The notes under the pieces are model-generated. The model worked only from the letters and a program-made list of their open reading frames with translations. It had not been told where the DNA came from and ran no database searches. The position numbers and the translations under genes are program-made. A stretch of 64,000 nt of DNA. Source: Scytolyngbya sp. HA4215-MV1 (GTDB lineage: Bacteria; Cyanobacteriota; Cyanobacteriia; Leptolyngbyales; Leptolyngbyaceae). Positions within the stretch are counted from its first letter, which is position 1, and each line of letters begins with the position of its first letter. Location: positions 331,408-395,407 of the forward strand of contig JAHHIA010000006.1 of assembly GCA_019359045.1 (NCBI GenBank). Reading direction: 5' to 3'. Positions 57,443 through 64,000 of the stretch are shown here, one piece after another.

Positions 57443-57893
57443 GGGTGGAATATTCTCCTTTTTGCAATCTGGTTACAACTTTTCGGCAATAGCCTTTTCA
57501 ATCACGAGTGAAATTGGAGGACGTTGAAAAAGAGATTGCCTACAAAGCCTCTCCTTTCTCAATCCTCGTAAGATTGCTTTATGGTGCGGTGAAACGTCAG
57601 GGAATTCATTGAACTTTGGACTGATCTTGATTCCTGACCCAGGTTAGAGCGTATCCAAATTCAGAGAACGAAGCAGCAGATTTGACCCGTTCCGCAACAA
57701 AATATTAAATTTTGTTAAAGCAGCCAAGTAGATTGCGTAAAAGCCGCGATCTCACCTGAGGGCTATCCAGGGAGAAAAAAGCAGGGATCGGAGGTTCTAG
57801 ACCGACTTCCAGCCATTCCTCTGAGATTCAGCCTATGTTACCTTTGGCTTGAGGTCTCAGTATTAACCCAGAGACAAACACTGAGATTGCACT
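57443..57893. other. Intergenic stretch between psaX-like and Ser/Thr kinase genes
   Basis: It contains the psaX leader on the minus strand, with a possible TTGAAA...TTGTAA promoter pair about 40-70 bases upstream of the start, and the leader of the kinase gene on the plus strand. No gene or strong hairpin was seen. Confidence 0.4.
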
Positions 57894-59849
57894 ATGGTCA
57901 TGCTGGGAATGAAAATCGGTGGGCGCTATAACGTTTTCAAGCACCTGGGTGGGGGTGGCTTTGGGCAAACTTATCTTGCCGAAGATTGGCATTTGCCCGA
58001 TCACCAGGTTTGTGTGGTCAAGCAACTCAAACCCCAGGCAACCCATCCTGACTCGTGGAAGCTGGCGAGGGAGTTGTTCGATCGGGAAGCCAAAGTGTTG
58101 CATCAGCTGGGCAAACACGATCGCATTCCACAACTGTTAGCCCATTTTGAAGAAGAGCAAGAATTCTATCTGGTTGAAGAATTTATCGATGGGCATGACC
58201 TCAGCCAGGAAATGACGCCCGGTCGCAAATTTACGCAAGAGCAAACGATTGCTTTACTGGTCAGCATTTTAGAGACCCTGTCATTTGTGCATCAACAGGG
58301 CGTGATTCATCGAGACATCAAGCCTTCTAATTTGATTCGGCGCAAGCAAGACAATCAAGTCGTGATGATCGATTTTGGTGCCGTCAAGCAGATTGGTGCC
58401 CAGACGATTAACCCCAGTGGACAAACCAGCATGACGGTGGCGATCGGGTCTCCCGGTTACATGCCCAACGAACAATATGGCGGTAAGCCTCGGTATTGCA
58501 GCGATATCTATGCGGTTGGGATCATAGGTATCCAGGCATTGACGGGGCTACCTCCTAACTGTTTGCCCGAAGACCCCACCAATAGCGAAATCATTTGGCG
58601 GGACAGCGAAGTGCTACCTCCCGAAGCACGCGTGCCCGTCGGTTCGGTGCTGGCTGGCATCCTAGACAAGATGGTGCGTTACGACTACCGCCAGCGATAC
58701 CAAACTGTGACAGAAGTTTTGCAAGAATTGCGATCGCTGCAATCGGGAGAAACGCTGCCATTAGCAACTCCGGCGGCAGTAGCCCGCACCGCGACGCTCA
58801 ACTCGGCATCGTTGCAAACCGTTTCTTTTAGCCCTGGGATGCCGAATCCAGATACGGTTTCTGGATTGAAGTTACCCACGCCAGCACCGGGTTCCGGGGG
58901 GGGCGGCACGCAAGTTGCGCTTGTGCCGCCCTTGTCCAAATTGCGGCGATCGCCTCTGCTACTGGGGTTGAGTGCGCTACTGCTGGTGAGTGGAAGTGTG
59001 ACTGCCTATTTCTATACCCGGTGGCAGAGTGATCAGCGATCTCAAGCGATACTGGAACGGGTCAGAAACCTCAGCATTGCAGGCAATTCTCAGGAATGCA
59101 TCAACCAGGCGAAGACGGTTTCTAAGGACGCTCGCTTTTTTGGCGATATCCAGATCTTGTTACAGGGGTGTGCCCTGGCTCAGGCAAAAAGCCTGGCAAA
59201 GAAGGGCAATTTTAAGCAAGCCGTTACCGAAGCAGGAAGAATTCCTCAGAGCAGTGCGACGTATCCAGAAGCCCAAACCCAGATAGCGGAGTGGTCAGAG
59301 CAGTTGCTCAAGCAAGCAACTGAGCAGTATCGCAAAGGACAATTAGATGTGGCGATCGCTTCAGCCAAGGTGATTCCAGCGCATCTGGCGATTGGTAAAA
59401 CGGCTCAGATGACGATCGCCCAATGGCAAAAAAGCTGGGCAGCGGATGAAAAGCACTTCAAAGCGGCTCAAGCTGCGCTGGCTGGTAACCATTGGCAATC
59501 CGCATTGGAAGAGGCTGAGAAGATCTCTGACAATCCCGCTTGGCAGCAAAAAGCTGCACCCATTATCCAAACTGCTAGGGCGCAGCTCAATCAGCCTGCC
59601 AGTGTAGCGCCAGCGATCGCAAACATTACTGGCAATTCCCCATCGACTACTACTTCATCGGCGAGCAGCAATCCTGTGGCTCCTGTTTCTAGCTCCAGTG
59701 CTGTCCAAACCTATGTGCCCAGCGCTCCCGCGCCCAGCATTCCGGCGCCAGTCGTGAACCCGCCTGCGCCGCCTGTGCAAACTCAAGTTGCACCTGATCC
59801 TCCATCCCCTGCCGATGATCCGGTTGTTTGTGGGGGGAGTGCGTGCTGA
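57894..59849 (+). CDS. Membrane Ser/Thr protein kinase (Hanks type) with TPR-like C-terminal region
   Basis: The product is 651 residues. Kinase domain (~10-280): GGGGFGQTYLAED (P loop), VVKQLKP (Lys), HRDIKPSNLI (catalytic loop), MIDFGAVKQIG (DFG) and VGSPGYMPNEQY (P+1). A linker leads to a membrane helix (LLGLSALLLVSGSVTAYFY, ~355-375), then a helical region with repeated AxxxG/A patterns (~380-560) and a Pro/Ser-rich tail with a final CGGSAC. The C-terminal part would be outside the cytoplasm. It probably senses outer stimuli and phosphorylates cytoplasmic proteins. The next gene, 60 bases later, encodes a secreted protein. Confidence 0.92.
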   Translation: MVMLGMKIGGRYNVFKHLGGGGFGQTYLAEDWHLPDHQVCVVKQLKPQATHPDSWKLARELFDREAKVLHQLGKHDRIPQLLAHFEEEQEFYLVEEFIDGHDLSQEMTPGRKFTQEQTIALLVSILETLSFVHQQGVIHRDIKPSNLIRRKQDNQVVMIDFGAVKQIGAQTINPSGQTSMTVAIGSPGYMPNEQYGGKPRYCSDIYAVGIIGIQALTGLPPNCLPEDPTNSEIIWRDSEVLPPEARVPVGSVLAGILDKMVRYDYRQRYQTVTEVLQELRSLQSGETLPLATPAAVARTATLNSASLQTVSFSPGMPNPDTVSGLKLPTPAPGSGGGGTQVALVPPLSKLRRSPLLLGLSALLLVSGSVTAYFYTRWQSDQRSQAILERVRNLSIAGNSQECINQAKTVSKDARFFGDIQILLQGCALAQAKSLAKKGNFKQAVTEAGRIPQSSATYPEAQTQIAEWSEQLLKQATEQYRKGQLDVAIASAKVIPAHLAIGKTAQMTIAQWQKSWAADEKHFKAAQAALAGNHWQSALEEAEKISDNPAWQQKAAPIIQTARAQLNQPASVAPAIANITGNSPSTTTSSASSNPVAPVSSSSAVQTYVPSAPAPSIPAPVVNPPAPPVQTQVAPDPPSPADDPVVCGGSAC

Positions 59850-59909
59850 TGAGTATGATGCTCAGCGATCGATGACTTGCTTTATCCAGATTTTCGAGTA
59901 GGTGCAATT

Positions 59910-61304
59910 ATGCTCAGACCGTTTTTTCAGAGTCGTCTGTTGCCCCTGATGATGGCTCCTTTATTCCTGACGATCGGCATGGAACGGGCATTGTCTGACG
60001 AAGTGAAAACCGTCAACTTGCAAGAAGATGCCTTGATTACTATTCGAGGTCTACCTTGGGCAGCACCCAAGTGGCCCTATAACCGAGTGGTGAATATTGA
60101 GAAATTTGGTGGCGCAGTTGTCGGTAAAGCAGTACTCGATCGCCACGGCGAACAAGTTCCGATCGACAATGTTTTGATCAAAGACCCCTTTGGGGAGTTT
60201 TATGGTCTGAAACCCGTTTCTCTCGTCTTTGTCAGTCAATGGGGCAGCAAACAAGCAGGCTGCTATGCAGAAATGCTTGTTCAAGTAGCACCACCACCGC
60301 CAGCCAATCTCAGTGCTGAAGATGCGCTGCAATTGTTGGTGCCGACTTTGATTGAAATTGCCGTAGGCAATGGACGAGTAGTAGAACTAAAACCTCAAAA
60401 AATCCAACCCAAAGTGTTTGGGGGCGAATATACCTACCAGGACAGCCGCGATCAACAACGTTATCGTAGCAACTGGTATATGGCACGTAATATCTTTGCG
60501 GTGAATGCAAACCAGGCGGAAATGCTTCGTACAGCTCAACCGGGTAAGGCAACTTTAAGAGTTTCGTTTGCTGACGGCAATGCTTATCAATTTCCGATCG
60601 GCAAAGGAACAGTTAGCCTTTGGAAGGAAGTTTACGACTACAATCCCACTTGCCGTCCTGGAGGCGCACAAGCCAAACGACCCACTACAACCCCCACAAC
60701 CCCCACAACCCAACCGCAAGTTAAACCTGATGACAAAATTGCCGCTAGGCCTTCTCCCGCCCCGATCGAGCTACCACCTGAAGCACCCCCTCCCCCAAAA
60801 GCTCCCGTACAGGGCAATCCTTCGGAGTCTCCTTTCCCATCCAATGCCGAATTTGCCGCAATTGATCGTCAAATTGCCAGCAACAACCTGGTAAGCAATG
60901 TGCGGCTGAGCAGCACTGAACGCAAGAAGCGTCGAGCTTTTCAGCAGGGCTGGATGAAAGCAAATCCGTCGATCGCGCGGTTTGTCGGCACCTGGTATGC
61001 TGGCGATCTCACTTTTTATATTTACCCGTCTAAGTTCAAACGGCGGGTGTGTGTGGTGACCCAACAAAAAGAAACCATCGATTACCACTTAGGGGTGGTA
61101 TCTGGTAAAGAATTGCGCTTTGGCAGCCGTAGCCTGTTCTGGATTGAAAAAGAAGACATGCTGGCAGCCAGAGAGACGGGTACGAGTGAACTCTATCCCA
61201 TTTTTGCGATCGCGGGATCTGCCCAATTGCCGCCGGATGTGGTGGTTGAGTTTGATAAGGCGGATTGCAATAAGTCGCTGCCCGCAGCTGAGGGTGCGAG
61301 TTAA
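59910..61304 (+). CDS. Secreted protein of unknown function, paired with the Ser/Thr kinase
   Basis: The product is 464 residues. A signal sequence (RLLPLMMAPLFLTIGM, cleavage near residue 27, before DEVKTV) is followed by a ~190-residue domain (VNLQEDALITIRGLPWA; WYMARNIFAVNANQAEML), a Pro/Thr-rich linker (~250-315), and a C-terminal domain (~330-460) with FVGTWYAGDLTFYIYPSKFKRRVCVVTQQKE, which looks like a lipocalin-type or similar beta fold. I do not recognise the family. The ATG at 59910 has AGGTG upstream; a TTG 11 codons earlier is less likely. Short spacing to the kinase gene suggests co-transcription. Confidence 0.65.
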   Translation: MLRPFFQSRLLPLMMAPLFLTIGMERALSDEVKTVNLQEDALITIRGLPWAAPKWPYNRVVNIEKFGGAVVGKAVLDRHGEQVPIDNVLIKDPFGEFYGLKPVSLVFVSQWGSKQAGCYAEMLVQVAPPPPANLSAEDALQLLVPTLIEIAVGNGRVVELKPQKIQPKVFGGEYTYQDSRDQQRYRSNWYMARNIFAVNANQAEMLRTAQPGKATLRVSFADGNAYQFPIGKGTVSLWKEVYDYNPTCRPGGAQAKRPTTTPTTPTTQPQVKPDDKIAARPSPAPIELPPEAPPPPKAPVQGNPSESPFPSNAEFAAIDRQIASNNLVSNVRLSSTERKKRRAFQQGWMKANPSIARFVGTWYAGDLTFYIYPSKFKRRVCVVTQQKETIDYHLGVVSGKELRFGSRSLFWIEKEDMLAARETGTSELYPIFAIAGSAQLPPDVVVEFDKADCNKSLPAAEGAS

Positions 61305-61332
61305 TCCGGTCTACGTCGAAACAGGATGCTGA

Positions 61333-61367
61333 ATGATTTGAAACTTCGTTCCAAATCATCCTGCTTT
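61333..61367 (+). terminator. Probable terminator after the secreted-protein gene
   Basis: ATGATTTG (61333-61340) pairs with CAAATCAT (61352-61359), with inner AAC/GTT pairs, followed by CCTGCTTTT. It lies 29 bases past the stop. Confidence 0.5.
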
Positions 61368-61657
61368 TCAGCAACGCCAGGAATTTTGATCTCATCATCA
61401 CGATGAGAATCAATCAAAATGGAATCCAACAAGTAGAAAAAACAGGCTATTGATTTTAGTCGATGCATCAAATGCGATCGCCCTTGACTATCACTTGGAT
61501 GCAGTCCGCCAAACCCAGTATCCACGAGCTTTGCGACTAACCGTATGATCGCTGAGGTACGATCGCGCAGTTTGTCACCGTTTCAACCGTCTGACTTAAT
61601 TAGTCATTTGCGGACTCATTTTGCCGATCACAGTGCTCATTTGCTCTGATTGCCCAC

Positions 61658-61704
61658 TTATTGGCTGCGATCGCGCTACAGCGAAGTGCGATCGCAGCCA
61701 ATAA
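61658..61704. repeat. HIP1-containing 17-bp perfect inverted repeat
   Basis: TTATTGGCTGCGATCGC (61658-61674) pairs perfectly with 61688-61704 around a 13-base loop. The HIP1 octamer GCGATCGC forms part of the right arm. The rest of 61305-61778 has no supported gene. Confidence 0.7.
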
Positions 61705-61761
61705 CCTGCATGAGATAATACGTTATGCTGGCACGAGGTCGTTGGCACTAACGCATCCTGC
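61703..61761. repeat. 59-bp unit of the right-end repeat family (copy near hicA)
   Basis: It begins AACCTGCATGAGATAATACG and ends GCATCCTGC. It matches 63325-63383 with eight differences by eye, all of them transitions. The two copies lie on either side of the HicBA and retropepsin genes. Confidence 0.7.
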
Positions 61762-61817
61762 AAGAACAACGATCGCACTCACAGATTCTCAATGAACTCT
61801 TCGACCGTGACTTGCGC

Positions 61818-62006
61818 TTATTTGAGAATGCCGCTCAACGTGCCAACCTTTAATTCTCGATGCACAGGAACAACACAACCAATTTCGCCCTCTTCGGACT
61901 CTTTCTTCAGGACAACACGACTACCAGTTTGACGAACTTGCTCAAATCCTAAACGCTCCAATGCCCGAATCGCTTTTCTACTTGAGATTCGTGGCATTTT
62001 AGGCAT
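61818..62006 (-). CDS. hicA: HicA-family mRNA interferase toxin, shortened by a stop codon
   Basis: The product is 62 residues with a dsRBD-like HicA fold (PRISSRKAIRALERLGFEQVRQTGSRVVL). HicA cleaves mRNA using a His in the motif GSH; here the position reads GSR, so activity may be lost. The frame ends with TAA right after GILK, yet the next 12 codons (AQVTVEEFIENL, to a TGA at 61779-61781) are exactly the usual C-terminal segment of the family. A CAA-to-TAA change is the simplest explanation. The ATG at 62006 overlaps the stop of hicB. This looks like a disarmed toxin. Confidence 0.75.
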   Translation of the reverse strand: MPKMPRISSRKAIRALERLGFEQVRQTGSRVVLKKESEEGEIGCVVPVHRELKVGTLSGILK

Positions 62007-62208
62007 AGCTGACCTCAAGACTAGTCACAAATCTAGGAGAAGTTTCAGGTAGGGGAAATTCTTCTAAGTAGAGCCGCGTTGCCTCTCTCAAACCTGCGAT
62101 CGCCTGCTCGATGGTTTCCCCTTGATCAACCGTACCAACCTCTGGACATTCAGCAACATACATATCATCTTCTTTATGAAGAATGACTGTGAAGCTACGA
62201 CTTTTCAT
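61999..62208 (-). CDS. hicB: HicB-family antitoxin
   Basis: The product is 69 residues with the partial RNase H-like HicB fold: SFTVILHKEDDMYVAECPEVG, TVDQGETIEQAIAGLREATRLYLEEF. HicB binds and blocks HicA and may repress its own promoter. A C-terminal DNA-binding domain is lacking; only ~15 residues follow (PLPETSPRFVTSLEVSYA), as in short HicB forms. It is upstream of hicA, with an 8-base overlap, the order common in cyanobacteria. Confidence 0.85.
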   Translation of the reverse strand: MKSRSFTVILHKEDDMYVAECPEVGTVDQGETIEQAIAGLREATRLYLEEFPLPETSPRFVTSLEVSYA

Positions 62209-62300
62209 CGTGTTCTATCCTCAAAGTCTCTTATAAAAAGGATAGCATCCCCCTCCTGTGGCGATCAGGATGAGGGTCATGCAGACTTCGTTATAGCTGG

Positions 62301-62376
62301 ACTTCTCTATTCTAAAGCTGGCGATCGTACTCTACTGATACTGTTGCGATCGTACTCTACAACCTGCATGGGATGA
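62301..62376. repeat. Repeat family copy R1 (76-bp type)
   Basis: The core 62330-62376 (starting CTCTACTGATACTGTTGCG, ending GCATGGGATGA) closely matches the three tandem cores at 63142, 63218 and 63294. Inside it, GCGATCGTACTCTAC occurs twice (62321-62335, 62346-62360). It lies between hicB and the retropepsin-like gene. Confidence 0.75.
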
Positions 62377-62400
62377 GGTTAAATTCCCTCCTCGACCCAA

Positions 62401-62793
62401 TTAGACCGGTTTTGAGAGGGATGCAGGCAGAGATGTAATTCTGACTTCACCGTTTGGTCTTCCTTCCATTTCTAACTTGTAGTCTTCCAGTAAACCCATT
62501 CCAATCAGTGAATCTGTTTCTGCTGCGTTGATTTCAACCTCCCTTATCTGTCCATCCCAAATCACAACACCGACAAACATCTCGAAATATTGAAGACTGC
62601 CGTCTCCTAAAATCACCCTTTGCAATCCTCTCAACGTGAATCCTAGTTGATCAATCACATTTCTAGGTAAGGTTAAATCTCCTGTAAAACCTGTATCAAT
62701 GATTGCTCTGATACTCTTCAACTGGTTACTGCTACCCACGATCGCAACCTGAATAATTGCTTCTCGATTCGCATTCACGTATCCTGAGATCAT
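62401..62793 (-). CDS. Retropepsin-like aspartic protease (clan AA)
   Basis: The product is 130 residues, a single retropepsin-like domain. The catalytic motif is AIIDTGFTGDLTLP, a flap-like region is VILGDGSL, and LIGMGLLEDY is the usual second glycine-rich strand. Such proteins act as homodimers, and their targets in bacteria are unknown. The ATG at 62793 lies five bases after the stop of a small upstream gene, and this arrangement is often seen in cyanobacteria. The stop codon lies in a DNA block repeated at 63452-63483. Confidence 0.82.
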   Translation of the reverse strand: MISGYVNANREAIIQVAIVGSSNQLKSIRAIIDTGFTGDLTLPRNVIDQLGFTLRGLQRVILGDGSLQYFEMFVGVVIWDGQIREVEINAAETDSLIGMGLLEDYKLEMEGRPNGEVRITSLPASLSKPV

Positions 62794-62798
62794 TGTGG

Positions 62799-63089
62799 TC
62801 AACCCGCCTCAAAGTATCCGATCCGATGAACGGCGCGATAACCAATGCGGACAAACCAAATTTGAGCATCGGGATGATGAGCCAGCAAAAGATTGGATGC
62901 GATTATGCTGTTTTTACCGACTTCAAAGGCTCCGGTTTCGAGATCGATCGCCACAATCTTGCCGTGATTCCCTTCTTCTACTTGAGGGCGAACCTGAGTG
63001 TCATAAAGCTCATCGCCCCGTCGAGCAAACTCTTCTTTGCTGTAGCGGGGTTGTGGTTGGTGAAACCTCTCCTCTGGAGAAACTGTCAT
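62799..63089 (-). CDS. Small conserved protein preceding the retropepsin gene
   Basis: The product is 96 residues, hydrophilic, with an N-terminal charged part (YSKEEFARRGDELYDTQVRPQVEEG) and a beta-strand-rich second half (HGKIVAIDLETGAFEVGKN; IWFVRIGYRAVHRIGYFE). I recognise the pattern as one frequently found next to retropepsin-like genes in cyanobacteria, but no function is known. The five-base gap to the retropepsin ATG suggests a two-gene unit, possibly a toxin-antitoxin-like or regulator-protease pair (inference). Confidence 0.7.
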   Translation of the reverse strand: MTVSPEERFHQPQPRYSKEEFARRGDELYDTQVRPQVEEGNHGKIVAIDLETGAFEVGKNSIIASNLLLAHHPDAQIWFVRIGYRAVHRIGYFEAG

Positions 63090-63114
63090 GAGCGTGACCT
63101 GTTTCTAACTGTAT

Positions 63115-63390
63115 TCCTCTATTCTAAAGTAGGCGATCTCACTCTACCGATACTGTTGTGATCGTACTCTACAACCTGCATGGGACGATGAGAGTAATAC
63201 GGTGCAGGGCGATCGCCCTCTACCGATACTATTGCGGTCGTACTCTACAACCTGCATGGGATAATGAGATCGCTACAGCGAAGGGCGATCGTACTCTACT
63301 GATACTGTTGAGATCGTACTCTACAACCTGCATGAGATGATGCGTTACGCTGGCACGAGGCTGTTGGCACTAGTGCATTCTGCGAGAGTC
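63115..63390. repeat. Three tandem repeats with a 76-bp period (R2-R4) plus tail
   Basis: Cores of 47 bp start at 63142, 63218 and 63294, exactly 76 bases apart. A fourth copy is R1 at 62330. R4 is followed by a 59-bp tail shared with 61703-61761. Each core holds CTCTAC-GATACT, then GATCGTACTCTACAACCTGC with small changes. No coding frame is supported. Confidence 0.8.
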
Positions 63391-63440
63391 GCACTGTTTG
63401 CGTGTCGTCATGAACTGCTTGTTGCGAACCTGCATCGCAG

Positions 63441-63473
63441 GGGGGCGAGGAGGGTTAAATTCCCTCCTCGCCC
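63441..63473 (-). terminator. GC-rich 13-bp hairpin after the 63477-63926 gene
   Basis: GGGGCGAGGAGGG (63441-63453) pairs perfectly with CCCTCCTCGCCCC (63461-63473) around TTAAATT, three bases past the stop on the minus strand. A related but degraded copy of the right arm lies at 62377-62400, next to the retropepsin stop. Confidence 0.65.
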
Positions 63474-63476
63474 CGA

Positions 63477-63926
63477 TTAGACTGTGGGATGTCTTGAGGG
63501 ATGCAGCGGTTTTGCTAGATGTCGAACACGCTCATAAATCTTTTCATATTTCTTAAATATTTCTCTATCCGAGACAATTTCAATCTGCTTAACTTTACGC
63601 TTTTCATCAAAGCGAAATATTGCTAAACGTGCATCATCAATAAGTATAAATCCGAAGCTAAGAGGTTTTTCACAAATTGAAGGAGTTGCTTCATATAATT
63701 GCTTAATCTCTACGTATGAAACATCAATCCCATACTTTTGATGATATGTAATAACCTCACTTAATTCTTGCAATTCGTTCAAATCGTCAATCACGAATAT
63801 GCGATTGACATCGGCATGTTCAGTATCAATTTTGCTTTTTAGTGGCGACAGCAACCTCCTAGTATACTCTTGCGGGTAGTGCGTCAAATTAATGTGGGGT
63901 AAGTAGCGATGTCGCGCCAATTCCAT
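63477..63926 (-). CDS. Protein of unknown function, possibly 5'-truncated
   Basis: The frame gives 149 residues. It has NRIFVIDDLNELQELSEVI, then IDVSYVEIKQLYEATPSICEKPLSFGFILIDDARLAIFRFDE and a charged helix at the end (EIFKKYEKIYERVRHLAK). No family was recognised; the C-terminal half resembles effector domains in which a strand-helix ends with a KKYEKIYERVR-like helix. The first ~14 codons overlap a different frame that looks like a transposase C-terminus, so the natural start may have been lost. Confidence 0.5.
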   Translation of the reverse strand: MELARHRYLPHINLTHYPQEYTRRLLSPLKSKIDTEHADVNRIFVIDDLNELQELSEVITYHQKYGIDVSYVEIKQLYEATPSICEKPLSFGFILIDDARLAIFRFDEKRKVKQIEIVSDREIFKKYEKIYERVRHLAKPLHPSRHPTV

Positions 63927-64000
63927 GATCGCGTCGTTAATCCCGCTCTCTGAGCGGCAGTGGTTTTAAAGCGACTGTGTTGCCAAATCCAGTTGAAATA
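63884..64000 (-). CDS. Transposase-like C-terminal fragment, runs off the window
   Basis: The frame is open from the window edge to a TGA at 63884-63886, 38 residues. It reads YFNWIWQHSRFKTTAAQRAG, then LTTRSWNWRDIATYPTLI. HSR-TAAQRAGLT and the W/ATYPT end recall the C-terminal tail of DDE-type transposases of cyanobacterial insertion sequences. The rest of the element would lie beyond the window. Only the short tail is visible, so confidence is moderate. Confidence 0.5.
   Translation of the reverse strand, partial: YFNWIWQHSRFKTTAAQRAGLTTRSWNWRDIATYPTLI

Noticed and set aside
63115..63390. CRISPR array
   Set aside because: The 76-bp units are nearly identical over their 47-bp cores, and the parts between them are also related. 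There are only three units, no cas genes and no distinct spacers.

Overview
The window comes from a cyanobacterium, most likely a filamentous one. The octamer GCGATCGC (HIP1) and its core GATCGC recur throughout. The genes include the two-step sulfolipid pathway (sqdB, sqdX), small photosystem subunits (psbY on the minus strand at 51054-51170 and a psaX-like gene at 57317-57442), a probable cyanobacteriochrome photosensor domain, and very large multi-PAS hybrid histidine kinases. No rRNA, tRNA or CRISPR array was seen.

Layout. 1-6756 (+) is a cell-surface sugar cluster: the end of a GNAT acetyltransferase, an ArnE/EmrE-like small transporter, a zinc-ribbon methyltransferase, a WecE-type sugar aminotransferase and two large polytopic membrane proteins. 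7050-9548 (+) is sqdB-sqdX. 9591-11933 (-) holds a DUF2079 membrane protein and a small secreted protein. 13146-20993 is a signalling block: a 1996-residue GAF/PAS/GAF hybrid kinase, an RsbW-like anti-sigma kinase and a divergent REC-PP2C phosphatase. 21738-26592 holds a class B PBP (+) converging on a HEAT protein / glycosyltransferase / LD-carboxypeptidase operon (-). 27053-34853 carries a DMT exporter, sppA, aroH, two GT4 glycosyltransferases, a HAD phosphatase and a methyltransferase. 35439-47105 (+) is a second signalling block: a five-module response regulator, a CPA2 antiporter fused to two Usp domains, and a giant kinase with about 13 PAS domains. 47201-54280 carries gyrA, a CheY-like regulator, psbY, hsp20 and dnaK. 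54730-61304 carries an Rcp1-like regulator, a REC-PAS-PAS kinase, the psaX-like gene, a Ser/Thr kinase and a secreted protein behind it. 61305-64000 is a decaying accessory region with a HicB/HicA pair (hicA has a premature stop), a retropepsin-like gene with a small partner, a repeat family with a 76-bp period, and the end of a transposase-like frame.

How the genes fit together. The left end probably makes and exports a 4-amino-sugar-modified glycan. The two signalling blocks combine two-component phosphorelays with a partner-switch pair. Two short-sequence features could change gene output: a 7-copy heptanucleotide repeat inside the ATPase domain of the giant kinase, where changes of one or two copies would shift the frame, and two small MITE-like elements with inverted ends. 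The most unusual places are the DXCF-type GAF domain of the first kinase, the heptamer tract in the second, the hidden psaX-like gene, and the repeat-bounded region at the right end.
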